NCBI GenBank assembly: GCA_037447655.1
Contig: JBBHKE010001103.1
Span: 1 to 20,466 of the forward strand
Reading direction: 5' to 3'
Source: Zygnema cylindricum
Lineage: Eukaryota; Streptophyta; Zygnematophyceae; Zygnematales; Zygnemataceae
Length of the DNA: 20,466 bases
This document shows positions 1-11,500 of the stretch, piece by piece (position 1 is the stretch's first letter; every line of letters starts with the position of its first letter). Under the pieces are notes generated by a model. It did not search any database. It saw only the letters and a program-made list of their open reading frames with translations, and was not told where the DNA came from. Position numbers and translations under genes: made by a program.

Positions 1-901
1 TACCTGCTTTCTATTCGTCGATAGGGTGTTATTTTGGTTAAAATCAGATCGCGATTTGATTCCAGTGCAAGTGTGAAGATGAGCTGGAAGTGGGTCGCGA
101 TGATAAAATCGCCAAATTGCCGTACCTTCCAAGTTCCAAGAGGACGCAAATTGTACTTGTGTTTTTGCCCAATTTTTGTACGACGTAACATTTTCTCGTT
201 GGAAGTCCCATTTTCTGTGAAAACGACGGAAAAAAACCCTTACTTGAACACATGGGAACACGCCCTAAAACATAACAGAAATTATATGCGAAATGTACAA
301 ACTTTTACGAAATAGACGGAAATGTAGGAAAAATGTACAAACTGCGCTACATGTAAAATCCATTTTTTTTACATGTACGGAATAGTACAAATTCACAATC
401 ACTAACGATTTTTTCAAATCGACCTCTCCGATTTTTACGTATTATTCGCGCGTTTGGATCGTGAGTAAAATACGATTTGAATAACTATGTACTGTTTACA
501 TTACGAATTTTTTCCTAAGAAGGCAAAAACCTTTAAAATGGTCAGCAATGTCGGGCAACAAAAGCAACTAGGATGGTGTGTACAAGGAAACAAGAAGTGC
601 ATTTCAACATAAAATCGGACTTGCAAGCATGATACTCTGAGCCTTTTTCGCACGTTTTAGCGTGCATTTTCGATACACAGCTTGAAAGATATTAGAAAGT
701 CATCAAAAATAGAACAAAATAGGCTATTTTTTCACAACCTTCTTTCATTTGCTTTTTCGCCTCTTTGTCCCTTTATACGTAGCCGTACCGATTTATTGTG
801 GAGCATGTACCAAATATTAAAAAGTGAAAATTCCAAAAGAAACAATGGAACTTATGAAGTTAAATTGTTATAATTAAATATTTGTTTTTATAATCGACAC
901 A
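1..901. other. Intergenic AT-rich DNA, no gene recognised
   Basis: I see no supported gene here. The open frames are short and match no family that I recognise. The only structure noticed is an AT-rich inverted repeat at 348-358 / 367-377 (TACATGTAAAA and its complement, 8-base loop), which could be chance in sequence of this composition. Confidence 0.6.
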
Positions 902-974
902 TCCGTTGTAGTCTAGTCGGTTAGGATACTCGGCTCTCACCCGAGCGACCCGGGTTCAAATCCCGGCAACGGAG
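902..974 (+). tRNA. tRNA-Glu (anticodon CTC)
   Basis: A complete cloverleaf can be folded. The acceptor arm TCCGTTG pairs with CAACGGA. The anticodon stem CTCGG/CCGAG closes a seven-base loop CTCTCAC with anticodon CTC, which reads GAG (glutamate). The T stem CCGGG/CCCGG closes the loop TTCAAAT. Internal RNA polymerase III promoter boxes are present: A box TAGTCTAGTCGG and B box GGTTCAAATCC. A run of four T at 997-1000 is a plausible Pol III terminator. No CCA end is encoded, as expected for a eukaryotic nuclear gene. The sequence closely resembles the plant nuclear tRNA-Glu(CTC), recognised from family knowledge and not from a search. There is no intron. Confidence 0.96.
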
Positions 975-1149
975 CTCCCGAGTGCTTCCATACGCATTTT
1001 ATTAAACAATTTAAGCATACTTCTAATCTATGCATACAATTGGGCAAATGATATGCGTTTTGTATTCTTAGCAGAAATCGAGCAGAAACTACATGTACTT
1101 TGCAGGTCAGCCTCACGAAGTAGAATGTAAATTACACTTCGAATCCCAG

Positions 1150-1216
1150 TCCCTTGTAGAATAATCGGTATCGGATACTCGACTCTTACCTTAAGATTCA
1201 AATCTCAAAGTCTGAG
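1150..1216 (+). pseudogene. Decayed tRNA-Glu-like sequence (tRNA pseudogene or SINE head)
   Basis: This aligns along its length with the intact tRNA-Glu 176 bases upstream. It keeps TTGTAG, ATCGGT, GGATACTCG, a CTCTTACC anticodon-loop region and ATTCAAATCT at the T loop. The acceptor arm no longer pairs, the anticodon stem is broken, and about four bases are lost before the T arm. Degenerate A-box (TAGAATAATCGG) and B-box (GATTCAAATCT) elements remain. An A-rich run follows at about 1276-1290, so a tRNA-derived SINE is an alternative to a simple tandem tRNA pseudogene. Confidence 0.7.
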
Positions 1217-2825
1217 CTTCCAATTATTTAGCCTTTGTTGAACAACAATTTTTCAATAGACAAGCAGTGGCCAAAGGAAAAAAAAAAAGACTGCCGGCCA
1301 AAAAGAAACAGCTGACTGCCCCACACATATGCAGCAGCCAATCACAAGTGTGAAAAAAGTCACGGACAGACAGAGAGACGGACGCTTCGCTCTTAGTAAA
1401 CATAGCTACGCTATCTGAAAAAACATGTTGAATATTCGAATGTGTCCGAAAATCCGGCGGAAATGCCGATTATTGGTTTGTTTGATTGGTTTGTCTGTAC
1501 AAATTCAGAATCCCTTTAGTTTTTTACATATTCCTTTTTGGTTAACCAGCCTTTCGTTGAAGCTTCATTTAACGATTATTGTAGAAAAAAAATCACGTGA
1601 GTATTGTAAGTCCTTTTTTTGTCTCAATCTTGTCAGCTCTACTTTCTTTTCACTTTGAAATTCAAGTTTCCTTTCTTTACACTCGAGCGTCCACTATGTT
1701 GTGGGAATGGTCACACTATCACATCTAGGCCAAAAAACAGCCAGATGTTCTGCAGTTCCCAGATTTTGTGAAACGGCAAACAAGTGAAAGAATTTCTCTT
1801 TATTTTTTAATTATTTTTTCTCTTTTTGGCTTTCAACGTCTTATTTGACACCAATAGATGTTTTGACATGCTAAAATTTTAATTATCATTTCTAGTTTTC
1901 ACATTTGGCGCATATTATCTCATAAAGAATTAAATCTCTGACGCATAGACTAATACATAAATTTCATCTCTCGTTTTTCATTCATATGTACTTTTGTTGT
2001 TTTTCTCAACGTAGAAAATGACAAATATGGATACCAATAGAACTTCAGGGATGACTATGTTGGGAATTGCTGCCAAACTAACATTCCACGAGGAGAACAC
2101 CGCTAGTATTTTTATTTCCCTCGTAACCATCCCCCCCTCAGCTACTTTTTCACATTGTGACAGTTTCATTAGATTCATCGGTGGAAGCTTCGTGCATGTC
2201 GAGGAGGATCTAATAGACCATTGGCTGGTTCATTGCTCGTTCTTGTCTTAAGTTTATGTATTCATGTGGAGTGCAAGTGACTTAGGTGATAGTTGAGGCT
2301 GGTTCCATATTGGATACCAGCGTTCAATCCAGATATAACAGATCATACACATTACGTGAACATGTTTTCACTTTGTTTTGTGTCAAGTGGCAAGTAGTAC
2401 ACGGCCACTTGATCAGATACGTTGGCATAGTGTTGTGCAACAAAACTAAAGGAGATCCAGAAAGTCCACAAATTTTAGCAAGTAAAACAACAATAATCAT
2501 TTATGAGAAGTTTCACACGACGCATTTCCATGAACAAACGGGTTTTTTCACATTATACCAGCTTGATTTCAGATAATGACAGTTGGTTGAACACTCAATG
2601 ATCTGCAGCTGATTCTTGGTGACGCGCCTGTGCTAACCTTTAATCTGGTTTCAAAGTCGTGAACTTCCTGGTTTATAAGTACAAGTACTTTGTTACTCGA
2701 CTTCGTTTGCAAATCCTACTCTGTACTTACAGCTGAATACCACCACACAAAAGCGATTGGAGTATTTATATTGGCTCTCAAAACGATAAAGACCAATTCA
2801 GCAACGACATTCTTTACTCCAGCCA
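1217..2825. other. Intergenic DNA downstream of the SDR gene
   Basis: No gene is supported. Two open frames at 2018-2251 and 2286-2576 show no recognisable domain and are treated as chance. The part nearest 2825 should hold the 3' untranslated region of the minus-strand SDR gene, but I found no canonical AATAAA on that strand. Plant poly(A) signals are loose, so the transcript end cannot be placed. Confidence 0.5.
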
Positions 2826-5800
2826 TTATTGAACGTTAAAAACTTCATTGAGGTAGTTCTTTGGAAATCCCAACAAGTTTATTGTGTAGTCAAGCGTGTA
2901 ATCGGCCGCTTCTTTATTGCGAGCCTGACGAGCAACTCTTACAGGTTTGCAATAAGACGAATAATAAGGACCCTCGGGAGAACAAGTCCGTCGAACAATT
3001 GCAGCGTATTCACGGACACACGGATTTGTCGCACAAAAAAGTGGAGCCCTGGCACCTGTATTTGAACAACAAGGCACATCATCAGAACACAACAACGGAG
3101 CTAAAAGAATACCATGTACACGCTGACCGCTGCTAGTGTTGATAACACTAATTCGGTCGCCACCTTTTTTGGCCAAAAAACATAAAATAATGTTAAGAAC
3201 AACAATTAAGAGAGTTGAATATAATCTGCCACGCATCTTCACAATATATTAGTATCATACATCCTAATTATTCTTTTAATAGCGATGGGCAGTGTACTTT
3301 CCAAGGTTGAGGATCCAAGTATTTGGTTACCTCCAAAGTACAGGGAATGATAATATACGCCTATTGAACCCACACTGTAAAGAGGAAAAAGCAAAAAAAA
3401 TGCTTGAACCAAGCTCAAAACTCCAGGAAAGAAGCAATTGCAATAATATATCAACAACACAAAGTACATAATGGCTTTGATACGAAGAGCTAAGGCTTGT
3501 AGAGTCTACTTTAGAAGAAGACGCGAGCGTTATCGCATGCACAATGACTTAAAATTTCAGCTTTTTAGGCACCTGACAACAAGGATAAAAAAACATAGGA
3601 AATTCCCAGAAAAAAGACAACTTAGATTCAAATATACAAATCTTGCCTACAAGATAACAAGTTCCTCAGCAGCTCAGCATGGGATTTTTGAACACTGAGT
3701 TGCTTCAGTAGCAGGGAGGTTGAACATTACAGGCCTGGAGACACAGACTGGCCTTTGGCTATGCGTTAGACTTTTCCAGGGCTTGCTATAAAATTATTGA
3801 TACTCATAAGCATAACTGACACTCCTCCATACCACGGATATGCAAATGCTCCTATAGTGCGTAATTGGGATTGCTTGAATAGGATATATTTAGGATTAGA
3901 TCGTGATTGACAGGTGCAAATAGGGCAGCTTACCTTCACGTGGCATTAAGCAAGCGAGAGGCATTATGTAGCGATACCCCCAGCGAAGGTATGCTGGCAA
4001 AGTCCTACCCTGGATAAGAGACCACAGCCAGAAACCAGTTATCAACAAAAGACGGTGACCAGTCATTGTAAACGACTCACGAGACTGAAGGGTAGAGCGG
4101 TACATATCAGCCAATGTACATATAGGTGGGACGACCAGAAAGAATGACATCCTTGTGGGTTTATCCATAAAATCTTTCCCATAAGACAACAGTTCTCACC
4201 ACATTTGTCACTACTTCTCCTGGGTGAACTGCTACGATATCAATGGAAACAAAGTCAGGCAGTCGACGATGGAGCGCATTTGTAAAGAAAACCTGCAAAT
4301 TTTAAGTGCGAGACAAAACCAGAAGTTGGTGAAAGAAACACAATCAAAATGGTGACTCTCTTCTCAGTCTTTCCATAACCTTGCAGTTATCAGTACTCTT
4401 TTGAGCCTAAGACAATCAGTGACTTCGCGAAAAACGATTTGCACAGACTACATAACCCAAAAAAACCAATCTATTTGCCCTATAATGACTTTCTTCTCCC
4501 ATGTCTAAAATCAAGAGACAAAACATAAACAAGTAAACAAGCTGAAAGCAAAGCTTTTATTTAGCCAGATGTTTTGCCTCAGACCTGGGCGAGCTTGCTC
4601 TGAGAGTACGCGGCTGTAGGATTAAACTTGCGCCCCTTGGTAAAGTGTAAGTCGCTGAAGTCAAGCTCCCCCAGCTCATGCATCTGCTAGCCGAGTCTTT
4701 TTCCCAACCCAATCAACAGCCCTTTTACGTTACTGTCACTCCTATGGATCACCGATTCACCTGATAGGTCAAGAGGAAAAATAGGACATTCTGCGAGCTT
4801 GCAAGGACATCAGCTCGACCGTAGCTGATCCACAGTGGCTGGATTTTTTCCCACATCCCTGCAAAATGTGACTTATCACACCCTGTCACCTAAACAATCT
4901 TTTTTTGAACATGGCTGAGAGTAAGATCCATCAGGAACTAGATTCCTCGGGCCTTGCTAGGACAGAAAAAGTTGGGTTTCCAAATAAAGGTTATCCAATG
5001 GACTCAGCAGAAGTGCTTTCATTTACCCGAATAAAGAAATAAACGCAATTCACCTGAGAGCTGACGTTCACCACTCGAGCAGAACCAGCACGTTTAAGAG
5101 CGGGCAACAGCAGAAGAATTAACAAAGCCTGACCCAAGAAGTTGACCACGAAATGTTCCTCCAAACCATCCGCAGTTATCTTTTGCTGCCCTGCATTTGC
5201 ATTCACTTGGTGGCCAAGTTCAGGTTGCTGGACAAAGGCGCCAATCAAATTCACGCATAAAAAAAACAGCAAGTTTCCAGAATATCTAACGTCCGTCTAA
5301 AGAACACACAACCGAAGGGAGAACAAGTAGCAACCTCAAAAGATTTGAGACGTACCACCCATTGCAAAGACGCCCGCGTTGTTGATAAGAATGTGAATGG
5401 GTTTCTCCTTATCCCATTGCCGGCAGAAATCCCGTATAGAAGCCAATGAAGACAAATCCAAATACATCACCTGTATGTGAACCATTTTAAAATACTATTC
5501 AATTGTGAGAACGTGCAAGTATTGTTACTAAAAGTCAACAATCAGTGTTCACTGTAGAACTGCATTTTATTTGTACTGACCAAAATCAAGCTAATCGTAA
5601 AAATTGAATCTCTAGTCCAGGCAGTTACGCTGAGTACTGTTATTAGCGTCAATAACACTATATTGATGCCCCTAAATTTTATCGCACGACCTGAAATAAT
5701 ATCAATGGTGTTAAAAGCTTTTTCTTAACACTAATTCTTCAAACGGTTCAAAAACAACCATGTCATTTGGAGCTGAATTACAATCAACGACACTAATATA

Positions 5801-8054
5801 AACCCCACGCAAATAATTTCTTTACTCTAATAACAATTCAGGGTGTAGCGTCCTGCTGACAATCAACACTTGTCACTTCTCTGACTAAAACACTTAATCT
5901 GAACATCTACAGTTAATTAGTGCCATCCCTTGTCCTGCAAAAATGAAATCTTACATGCAATTAATGTGTATGAAAGCTCAAGCAAAAATGGCAATGAGCA
6001 TTGTCCAAATGTTATGAATCTAAAATATGTCAGGTCTCCAATTTGAAACGGAAAAAATGCTGTTATTACAAGTAAAATCCCAAGATCCATCAGATAGAGT
6101 TCCCAACCTGTTCATCTGTAGCCTATAGTATTGTGCTTGAACTCAAGAAATCCCCATGTCAACGAGCCTTTACCTCAGCAGTAATGTCAGGTTGATCTTC
6201 TTGCCATGTCTCCAACACCTGCTCTGCTGCTCCGGTATTCCTCACAGCTAACACCACACGAGCACCTTTTCGAGCCAGCTCCCTGCAAGAAATGGTTGCA
6301 GTCGAATAAGAAGCAAGTTTCCAGCTCATCATGCCAATCGGCAAAATCAAACGCCTGCTGCTGCTTTATTGTTGTCTGCACTTGTTTGTGAGAGCTTCTT
6401 AACTTCCGTGCCACTGCTAAACATTCCACAACGAAAGTCGTAGACCAGAACAAATAATCAATGGGAAGTGTGATGAAGGGTACAAAAGGTTTACGAACAA
6501 GTTAACAATGGTCAGCCGTAACACAAGTGATGTAAGAGTCAAACAACATAAAAATACTCTACCCCAGACACACAATCCCTGCCTTGCTTGTTGAATGTAC
6601 ACTACTGTCTTCTCTAGAGTTTAGAATTTGGACCTGGAGAAATATATAAGATCGCAAGGATTCCTAGTCCCCAATAATGGAAACTTTCACCTAACAGTAT
6701 CCTTCCCATGAAAGATATGGAAATCGACCAACTATTAACCACCAAAATAAACCAAACTCTAAGGAAGAAAATCAAACTCATAGGACACATTATGATAATT
6801 ACAAGTATCACAGCAGGCGTGTGTTGCTAGAGGATGTAAAAACCCAACAAACAAGTTCAATGCAATTGAGAAAAATCATCCCAGAATCACCATGTCAGCT
6901 TGTTTATGCCAAATCAATAGTTCTCCACCGCTGAACGAAGATAAGAATTTAAACTATTGTTTTTCCGGCAAAACGACTTCCTTCAAGAGTTAATATATGT
7001 TTTCTCTGAACTTGAACAAAAAAGAAATGCACACAACCATAAAATACTTTGGATCAACTGCTCATGTGGCAAAATAAACAAAAGCTTCAGTATCAGTTGC
7101 CAGGATGCACAACATGGATCAGTAGGCATGCCAAAGCAATTTCAGAAATGATTTTTTGACAACAAAAAGCCAACATTGGCTAAAAGAAAAGACCATGATT
7201 TGGAGCTTCTCTCTTGTGTGACAAGGTAGAGTATATTGGGGAAATTTTGATGTCATCAAAAAAAATTCAAAAGGAGAAACATTGTGCACCGGCGTTTCTA
7301 ACACAGAAACAAGAATTTTTGATCAAATCTCTTTTTCTTGTATGCATGTCATGAGGTCTACTGTACTGGTCTTAATGTACTCAGAAAATTACAGTGAAGG
7401 TTAGAAAATTGGGCCTACAACAACGTCAAATAAAAATGACGATCCTAGACATTATCTACACTGTAGTATTATGTGACAGAATTATAGAGGCATACAAAAA
7501 TATAGAGAAATGAATGGGCAAATGGAAGTCATCTGGGGTAGCGTATTGCAATTGAAGCCAAGGTAAAAACGACAAAGGCGAGACATAATGGAACACTCGG
7601 AAAGAACTCCGGCTTTTTCCAGCTTTTTTTTTCTTCCCTGCTTCATCTTCGAAGTCTTCTGAATCATTCACTAACATGAAAGGCATAATGTACTCTCAGC
7701 AAAATTTACACCTCTTGAGATACAGAATAAATGTGAATAAAGATGAGATTACCACAAAAAATAGAAAACGGACATTCTAGTAATGCAGCATCTTGATACC
7801 TCGGTCAGATTTACTCGGCGAAAAGAACTGGTATGAGGAAAAGACTGTTTTACAAGTCACCTGGCGGTCTCCAAGCCAATTCCACTGGTTGCTCCAGTAA
7901 CAATGCAAGTTTTATCGCGTACATCTGGATGACAAGCTTTGCTAATACTCCCCAGCCCATATGCCTTCAACCTCTGCACAAGAACGTCCCAAACGACACC
8001 CAAAAAGGCAAGAAGATACTCTACTCTCGTGATATCCACCTTCATGGGAGCCAT
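2826..8054 (-). CDS. FEY: FEY-like short-chain dehydrogenase/reductase, 8 exons, 350 aa
   Basis: Coding exons on the minus strand: 8054-7861, 6282-6174, 5470-5356, 5190-5054, 4683-4585, 4292-4200, 4009-3934, 3055-2826 (1053 nt with TAA stop). Every junction is GT-AG and in phase. The start is the first ATG after an in-frame TAG at 8102-8100. The product is a classical Rossmann-fold oxidoreductase. It has a hydrophobic N-terminal stretch (about residues 11-29), the cofactor loop TGATSGIG (53-60), INNAG (130-134), catalytic Asn156 in HFVVNFLG, VNVSS (180-184), active-site YSQSK (Tyr211, Lys215) and HPGEVVTN (241-248). NAD(P) dependence follows from the family; the substrate is unknown. NNAG followed by FAMG, YS.SKLAQ, and the C-terminal C.P and LLGFP blocks recall Arabidopsis FEY, a protein linked to meristem and leaf development. 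This is from memory, so a retinol-dehydrogenase-like or WWOX-like paralogue is the alternative. It is divergent to the GDAP2-type gene, and intron 2 carries a MITE. Confidence 0.9.
5626..5847. mobile_element. MITE (222 bp) in SDR intron 2
   Basis: Imperfect terminal inverted repeats bound this segment. The left end reads TACGCTGAGTACTGTTATTA and the complement of the right end reads TACACCCTGAATTGTTATTA; both continue with AG.GT. Each end starts with TA, which could be the target duplication of a Tc1/mariner-like element. The terminal sequence matches the element at 15223-15731; for example TATTAGCGTCAATAACACTA here against TATTAGCGTCAATGACTCTA there. It lies wholly inside intron 2 (5471-6173) away from splice sites, has no coding capacity, and is therefore non-autonomous. 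Family assignment is inferred. Confidence 0.7.
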
Positions 8055-8553
8055 GACAACCAAGAAATCCCTCAACTGGAAGTTGTGTGTTCCCTTGAGC
8101 TAACAATCTAACATGAAAGGAGACGAATGTATATTATGGCTTTCATTTCATTTTCAATTTCGCATACGGAATGTTTGTGCATATTTTATTTACAGTTTTA
8201 GAGATGAAGGCAAAAGAAGAATTGATTGGAGGTTCGCGTCACGGAAGAATTCTGACAACAATAGTATTCGCGTTTCCAGTTGAAACAGAAGTCTGTATGG
8301 CAGCTCGAGGTAGCAACAAGAATCGAGTGTTCACTGAGTAGGAAGTAGAGGACTGCTCCTTGACGTATTGCTATCACATCTTTATCTTTCATTTGAACTT
8401 GTCGCTTTTTTGCGATGGAAAAACAATTCTAAACTTTCCAAATTAATCAACCATAATACTGCAAAATTTACAACTTATGTCTAAGAACTTCTGAGAGCGG
8501 TACGCAATTTTGTTGTTGTGGCTCCCAGAGGTTATGTTTAATGACTGAACTTT
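8055..8553. promoter_or_regulatory. Shared divergent promoter region (499 bp)
   Basis: This lies between the start codon of the minus-strand SDR and that of the plus-strand GDAP2-type gene, so both promoters and 5' leaders should lie here unless there are untranslated upstream exons. An inverted CCAAT (ATTGG) is at 8225-8229. An AT-rich patch near 8180-8192 resembles a weak TATA region for the SDR on the minus strand. No clear TATA box is visible for the plus-strand gene. A short upstream ATG at 8541 is followed at once by a stop (ATGACTGA), a two-codon upstream frame. Transcription start sites cannot be placed from sequence. Confidence 0.55.
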
Positions 8554-11500
8554 ATGTCTACTTCAAAGATGAATGGTCGTGGCTTTAGGGTCGACCACAC
8601 AGTAAAGCTAGACCAAGTTCCTAAATGGATAGAACAGGAATCATCAATTGAGTATCTGACTACAAATGACAGAGCTTTAACAGGAGGTGAAAGCAGTTTC
8701 AAAGATCCTTTGTCCTCACCAGTAGGGGAGAGTGCTGATTGCGAGCTCCCACCTAAGTTTCCTGTAGATAATGAAATTAACTCGAAGCTTTATTTGTGGA
8801 GGGGCCCGCCATGGGCTTTGGAGGTCGATGCAGTTGTGAACAGCACTAACGAGGTGTGTTTACAACTGAATAGAGTCATGCGTCGGTGTATTCCCGTCTG
8901 TGAAGTCTTTCAGGACGTCTTTTATGGTGTTTACAAAAATACTGAGATTTCAGCATTTTGTTTGAATGCAATTGTAGATTTTACCTGTTTTTCGTTTTTC
9001 ATTTTTTGGTTGAACTTCAGCATGTTAAGATGCTTAAAGCTGGTGCAAGGCTTGTGAAACCAGCTCCTCATCTCCTTGTTCATTTTAAATTGTTTGGGTT
9101 ACAAATGCTTCTGTATCAGCCTGCACGGTATAAGTCTATAGGTGGAAGCGAATTACTTAATCACTTTCAAGTTACTGCTGTAAGTCTTAGTTTTTTGCAG
9201 ATTAAGTCCATGCGACAGGATTTTATGCCATTCACTAACCCACGTGAAAATCATGTTTGAAATCCTTTTGCACTTCTGCACGTTAGAACACATATTTTCC
9301 TTTCACCTTATCTGTATGGTAATTTTTTTCTTTCAATCTTCTTATGACCCATTCTTTTTCACTAACTTCAGCCACGCCGTAATTCAGTTTCATCATTCAC
9401 AGTTTTATGGTAACCTTTGAACTAACGGCTTCTACAGGACTTGTGTTGCAGCACCTTGACGAGGCTGCCTCTAGCCCTGGAATGCACGCTGCAGCAGGTC
9501 CTGGCTTGGCAGAGGAATGCGCCATTGTAGTAAGTTACTTTTCTGCCTGATAGTAGTGAACTGATCCCCATGTTTATGCCAAGGTTTAGCAGAACACGAG
9601 GTTATTCAGCTTGATTTGGTGGAAGCCCTCTATCCGGCTCGCTGCAACTGTTTAGGGATAGACTTTAATTGCTGGCCAGTACAAGTCAACAACCATGAAG
9701 CACCGAAAAGACTTCGACTGATTTGTCAATAGAAGCATATGGTTCCTGAATTGGTGAATCTCTCTCTCATTGTGCAACTTTTTATGTTTTGTTTCTTACA
9801 GGCTTCATCACTTGGGCTTTGCAAAGCTGGGGAGGCGAGAGTTACAAGTGCATACGACTTGCCTGCAAGGTAAAACTTTGGGTCATTGTTGTACATAATC
9901 TGTGTACCATCTAAGCTTTTTAATTTAAGTCGGGAACATTTTCCAGTCGGACGTTGTAATTTATTCCTAGAAAAAGAAGGGAAGGGTGCTCACCGTGTAC
10001 TGGCAGTCTCCAACTTCTTGAACACAATGCATCTTTGCATCACATTGCCTCAAGATATGGAGAGCCTCTCGTGTCAACATGTTTTACTCATTTCCTTAGT
10101 TTATTCCACATCCCCTGCAGGAGGGTGTTTCACACTGTCGGGCCCAAGTATAATGTGAAGTTTTCTACTGCTGCTGAGAATGCTCTAAGTCACTGTTATC
10201 GGGCATGTCTGGAGCTGCTTATCGAGAACGATTTGAAAAGGTATGTTCGAGAAAGACAAACTTTGTGCACTAATTTTTATGGAACTGGCAGTTGTTCTAC
10301 CAGAGGAGCTTTTTGCAGACACAATGCAGCCTTCAGGCATCCAAACATATTGATGCAGTTCGTGGTTTTGATTCTGGCCAAATGAATGTAGCTCTGCCAA
10401 CGACCCTATATTTCTGACACTTTATAAGCAGATATTCCTTTTGGAGGAAAGCGTTTTGATTTAGGGATTTCTAAGACGTTTTATTGTTGTTGTTCTTTTT
10501 GGCTGTTGGTTTGTAGTATGGCATTTGGATGTATATACACTGAACCCAAAGGCTTTCCTCGAGAAATGGGTGCGCATATTGCAATCCGTATGTCCATTTC
10601 CCATTTGCCCACCTTTGTTCTCGTAATGGTGTTCCTGCAATTTGACTTTTGTTTGAAATGTTAGCAAAAAGTAGAATGTTGTGTGGGTATCTTATTGGAA
10701 AATGGTGCCAAATTCATTTGCCTATGTGTAGGCTGTGAAAAGAATGAAGAATGGTCAGTGACAAGCACAAGTTTTGGGAACAGACTTAGAAAAACATCTG
10801 GATGTTTAGCACCGGTCCAGAGTTATGTTTGCTTTGCTTTCAAGGATCTTGAAGATGTTAGTGTGCTTGCTTCAGCGCTCCTCTCTTACCAGCTGTTTGT
10901 TGTGGCTTTAAAAGATTTAATCCAGAAAGTCTTGAAGTTAACTGGAATGAAGGATGAGATTGAACTGTTTATTTCACTGGGATTCAGGACCAATGAGCAT
11001 AGCACTGCACTTTGTAAATTGTCATGATTCTTCTTTTGATTTGTTCTAAGTCAGGCAGTATCCAATTATGTTTATGGCCAGTTAGTTGCTGGCTGAACAG
11101 TTGCAACACCAGTTGTCGTCGTTGCCTGTTAGTCTGACCTTGACAGACACGATGTTTACATGCGGTGGTTATTTTCTTGGAACATGCTTTAGTATGTTTT
11201 GGCTATCTGTTTTCCCTTTCAACAAATGATAGATGATAGGCGATGCATGGAAGCAGGTACCGTCAGGCGTTTTCTGGAGAAACATTGTCACAGGGTGGAG
11301 GCTCTGGTCATGTGTACAGCAACAGCACAAGATACCGAGATATACAGAAGGTATGAAAGTCGCTTCTATGTTTGATCTGGCTGTTTTCTGTTCAGTTAGC
11401 TCAGAAAAGCTATTGTTTTGTAAGCCTTCTTTTCTGTGCTCATCTGGCTGATTCAATGTTTTGGCTCAAGGATCTTTACCATGCTCTGGAACTAAGCAGG

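Noticed and set aside
34-315. 93-residue open frame at the left edge
   Set aside because: Low-complexity-like composition with no motif, and overlapped by an equally open frame on the other strand.
3134-3150. Small hairpin TAGTGTT-GAT-AACACTA
   Set aside because: A seven-base stem in AT-rich intron sequence is expected by chance, and no T-run or conserved context supports a function.
3471-3698. Arg-rich 75-residue open frame on the plus strand
   Set aside because: It lies within SDR intron 7 on the opposite strand, with no domain and no supporting context; likely chance.
3896-4189. 97-residue minus-strand open frame as a separate gene
   Set aside because: Only 4009-3934 is coding, as SDR exon 7. 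The rest is open intron sequence read through on both sides.
10683-11027. Open frame of 114 codons on the plus strand between GDAP2 exons 5 and 6
   Set aside because: It lies wholly in intron 5 (10588-11256), has no recognisable domain, and the flanking exons join in phase without it.
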